A DNA stretch of 47,086 bases, taken from contig NZ_JBPESN010000015.1 of NCBI RefSeq assembly GCF_051710625.1, positions 1 through 47,086 of the forward strand, written 5' to 3'. Of the stretch, positions 46,796-47,086 are shown one piece after another. A model generated the notes under the pieces. It did no database searches and had not been told where the DNA came from. It saw only the letters and a program-made list of their open reading frames with translations. Position 1 is the stretch's first letter, and every line of letters starts with the position of its first letter. A program made the position numbers and the translations under genes. This DNA is from JBPESN01 sp051710625. Its GTDB lineage: Bacteria > Pseudomonadota > Gammaproteobacteria > Enterobacterales > Enterobacteriaceae.

Positions 46796-47086
46796 TGTAG
46801 TGGCACACTGAATTTGGCCACCTGAACAGAGGTGATATTCTCACCTCAGAACAACACGGGTGGGCCAATGAAAGAAGAAATTTTAGTCCTGAATTCAAAC
46901 GCGAATCCGCTCAACTGGTTGTCGACCAAAATTACACCGCCGCGCCAGCAGCAAAAGCCATGGACGTTGGCCTTTCTACGATGGCGAAATGGGTAAAACA
47001 ACTGCGTGATAAGCGACAGGGGAAAACGCCAAAAGCTTCTCCCATACATAACCCCGGAACAAATCGAAATACGTGAGCTCAAGAAG
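46796..47086 (+). mobile_element. IS3-family element, copy 4, cut by the window end
   Basis: The inverted repeat TGTAGTGGCACACTGAATT starts at 46796 and orfA follows at 46868, reading toward the window end. The orfA start reads ATGAAAGAAGAA where other copies have ATGAAAAGAAGAA, so one A is lost and the frame fails at codon 2. Near 47041-47052 the sequence CCCATACATAACC has four extra bases compared with CCCATAACC elsewhere. This copy therefore has its own lesions, distinct from those of copies 1-3. Confidence 0.9.
46868..47086 (+). pseudogene. IS3-family OrfA, frameshifted, partial
   Basis: The family sequence FSPEFKRESAQLVVDQNYT and AMDVGLSTMAKWVKQL can be read after the early one-base loss, in a different frame from the ATG at 46868-46870. 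The four-base gain near 47045 shifts it again. The gene leaves the window in its coiled-coil part. Confidence 0.85.

Overview
The window looks like a chromosomal segment of a Sodalis-like insect endosymbiont (Enterobacterales). This is inferred from protein similarity recalled from E. coli, an E. coli-like gene order, roughly mid-50s percent G+C by eye, repeated copies of one IS3-family element, and very heavy gene decay. About eighteen genes read as full length. About twenty are broken by frameshifts, deletions, in-frame stops or IS truncation. Species was not established.

Region 1 (1-17640): a partial IS copy, then decayed yqcC and truC, intact yqcA, and the block yaeH, dapD, glnD, map / rpsB, tsf, pyrH, frr, dxr, uppS, cdsA, rseP, bamA. 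The translation, nucleotide, CDP-diacylglycerol, undecaprenyl and outer-membrane assembly genes are intact. glnD is a wreck. frr and dxr, both normally essential, carry frameshifts plus deletions. The rpsB leader element (t44/S2 type) is conserved.

Region 2 (17644-18892): a complete-length but dead IS3-family element lies exactly between bamA and a 5' fragment of bcsA. No target duplication is visible, and E. coli has skp-lpxD here, so this is probably a rearrangement junction made by recombination between IS copies.

Region 3 (18893-33993): this matches the E. coli bcs-yhj-gor neighbourhood. It holds truncated bcsA, intact bcsQ, broken bcsO-like, yhjK, yhjJ, kdgK, yhjG, yhjE, yhjD and rlmJ, an intact cdh, and a full-length gor whose FAD-binding loop and NADPH-binding arginine are damaged. 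Cellulose synthesis and its c-di-GMP phosphodiesterase are lost together.

Region 4 (33994-45721): an accessory stretch sits between rlmJ and prlC. It holds a broken NCS1 permease, intact marC, a broken PLP enzyme and a broken DoxX protein. Then follow intact prlC, broken rsmJ, intact uspA, broken uspB, intact pitA and yhiN cut off after about 56 codons.

Region 5 (45722-47086): a 604-bp internally deleted copy of the IS, a tRNA-Lys gene with a CUU anticodon and a consensus promoter, and the start of a fourth IS copy. No CRISPR array, prophage, secretion system or recognisably new gene system was found. The most interesting signals are the damaged essential genes, the directional poly-G tracts, the transition-biased stop codons and the IS-bounded junctions.
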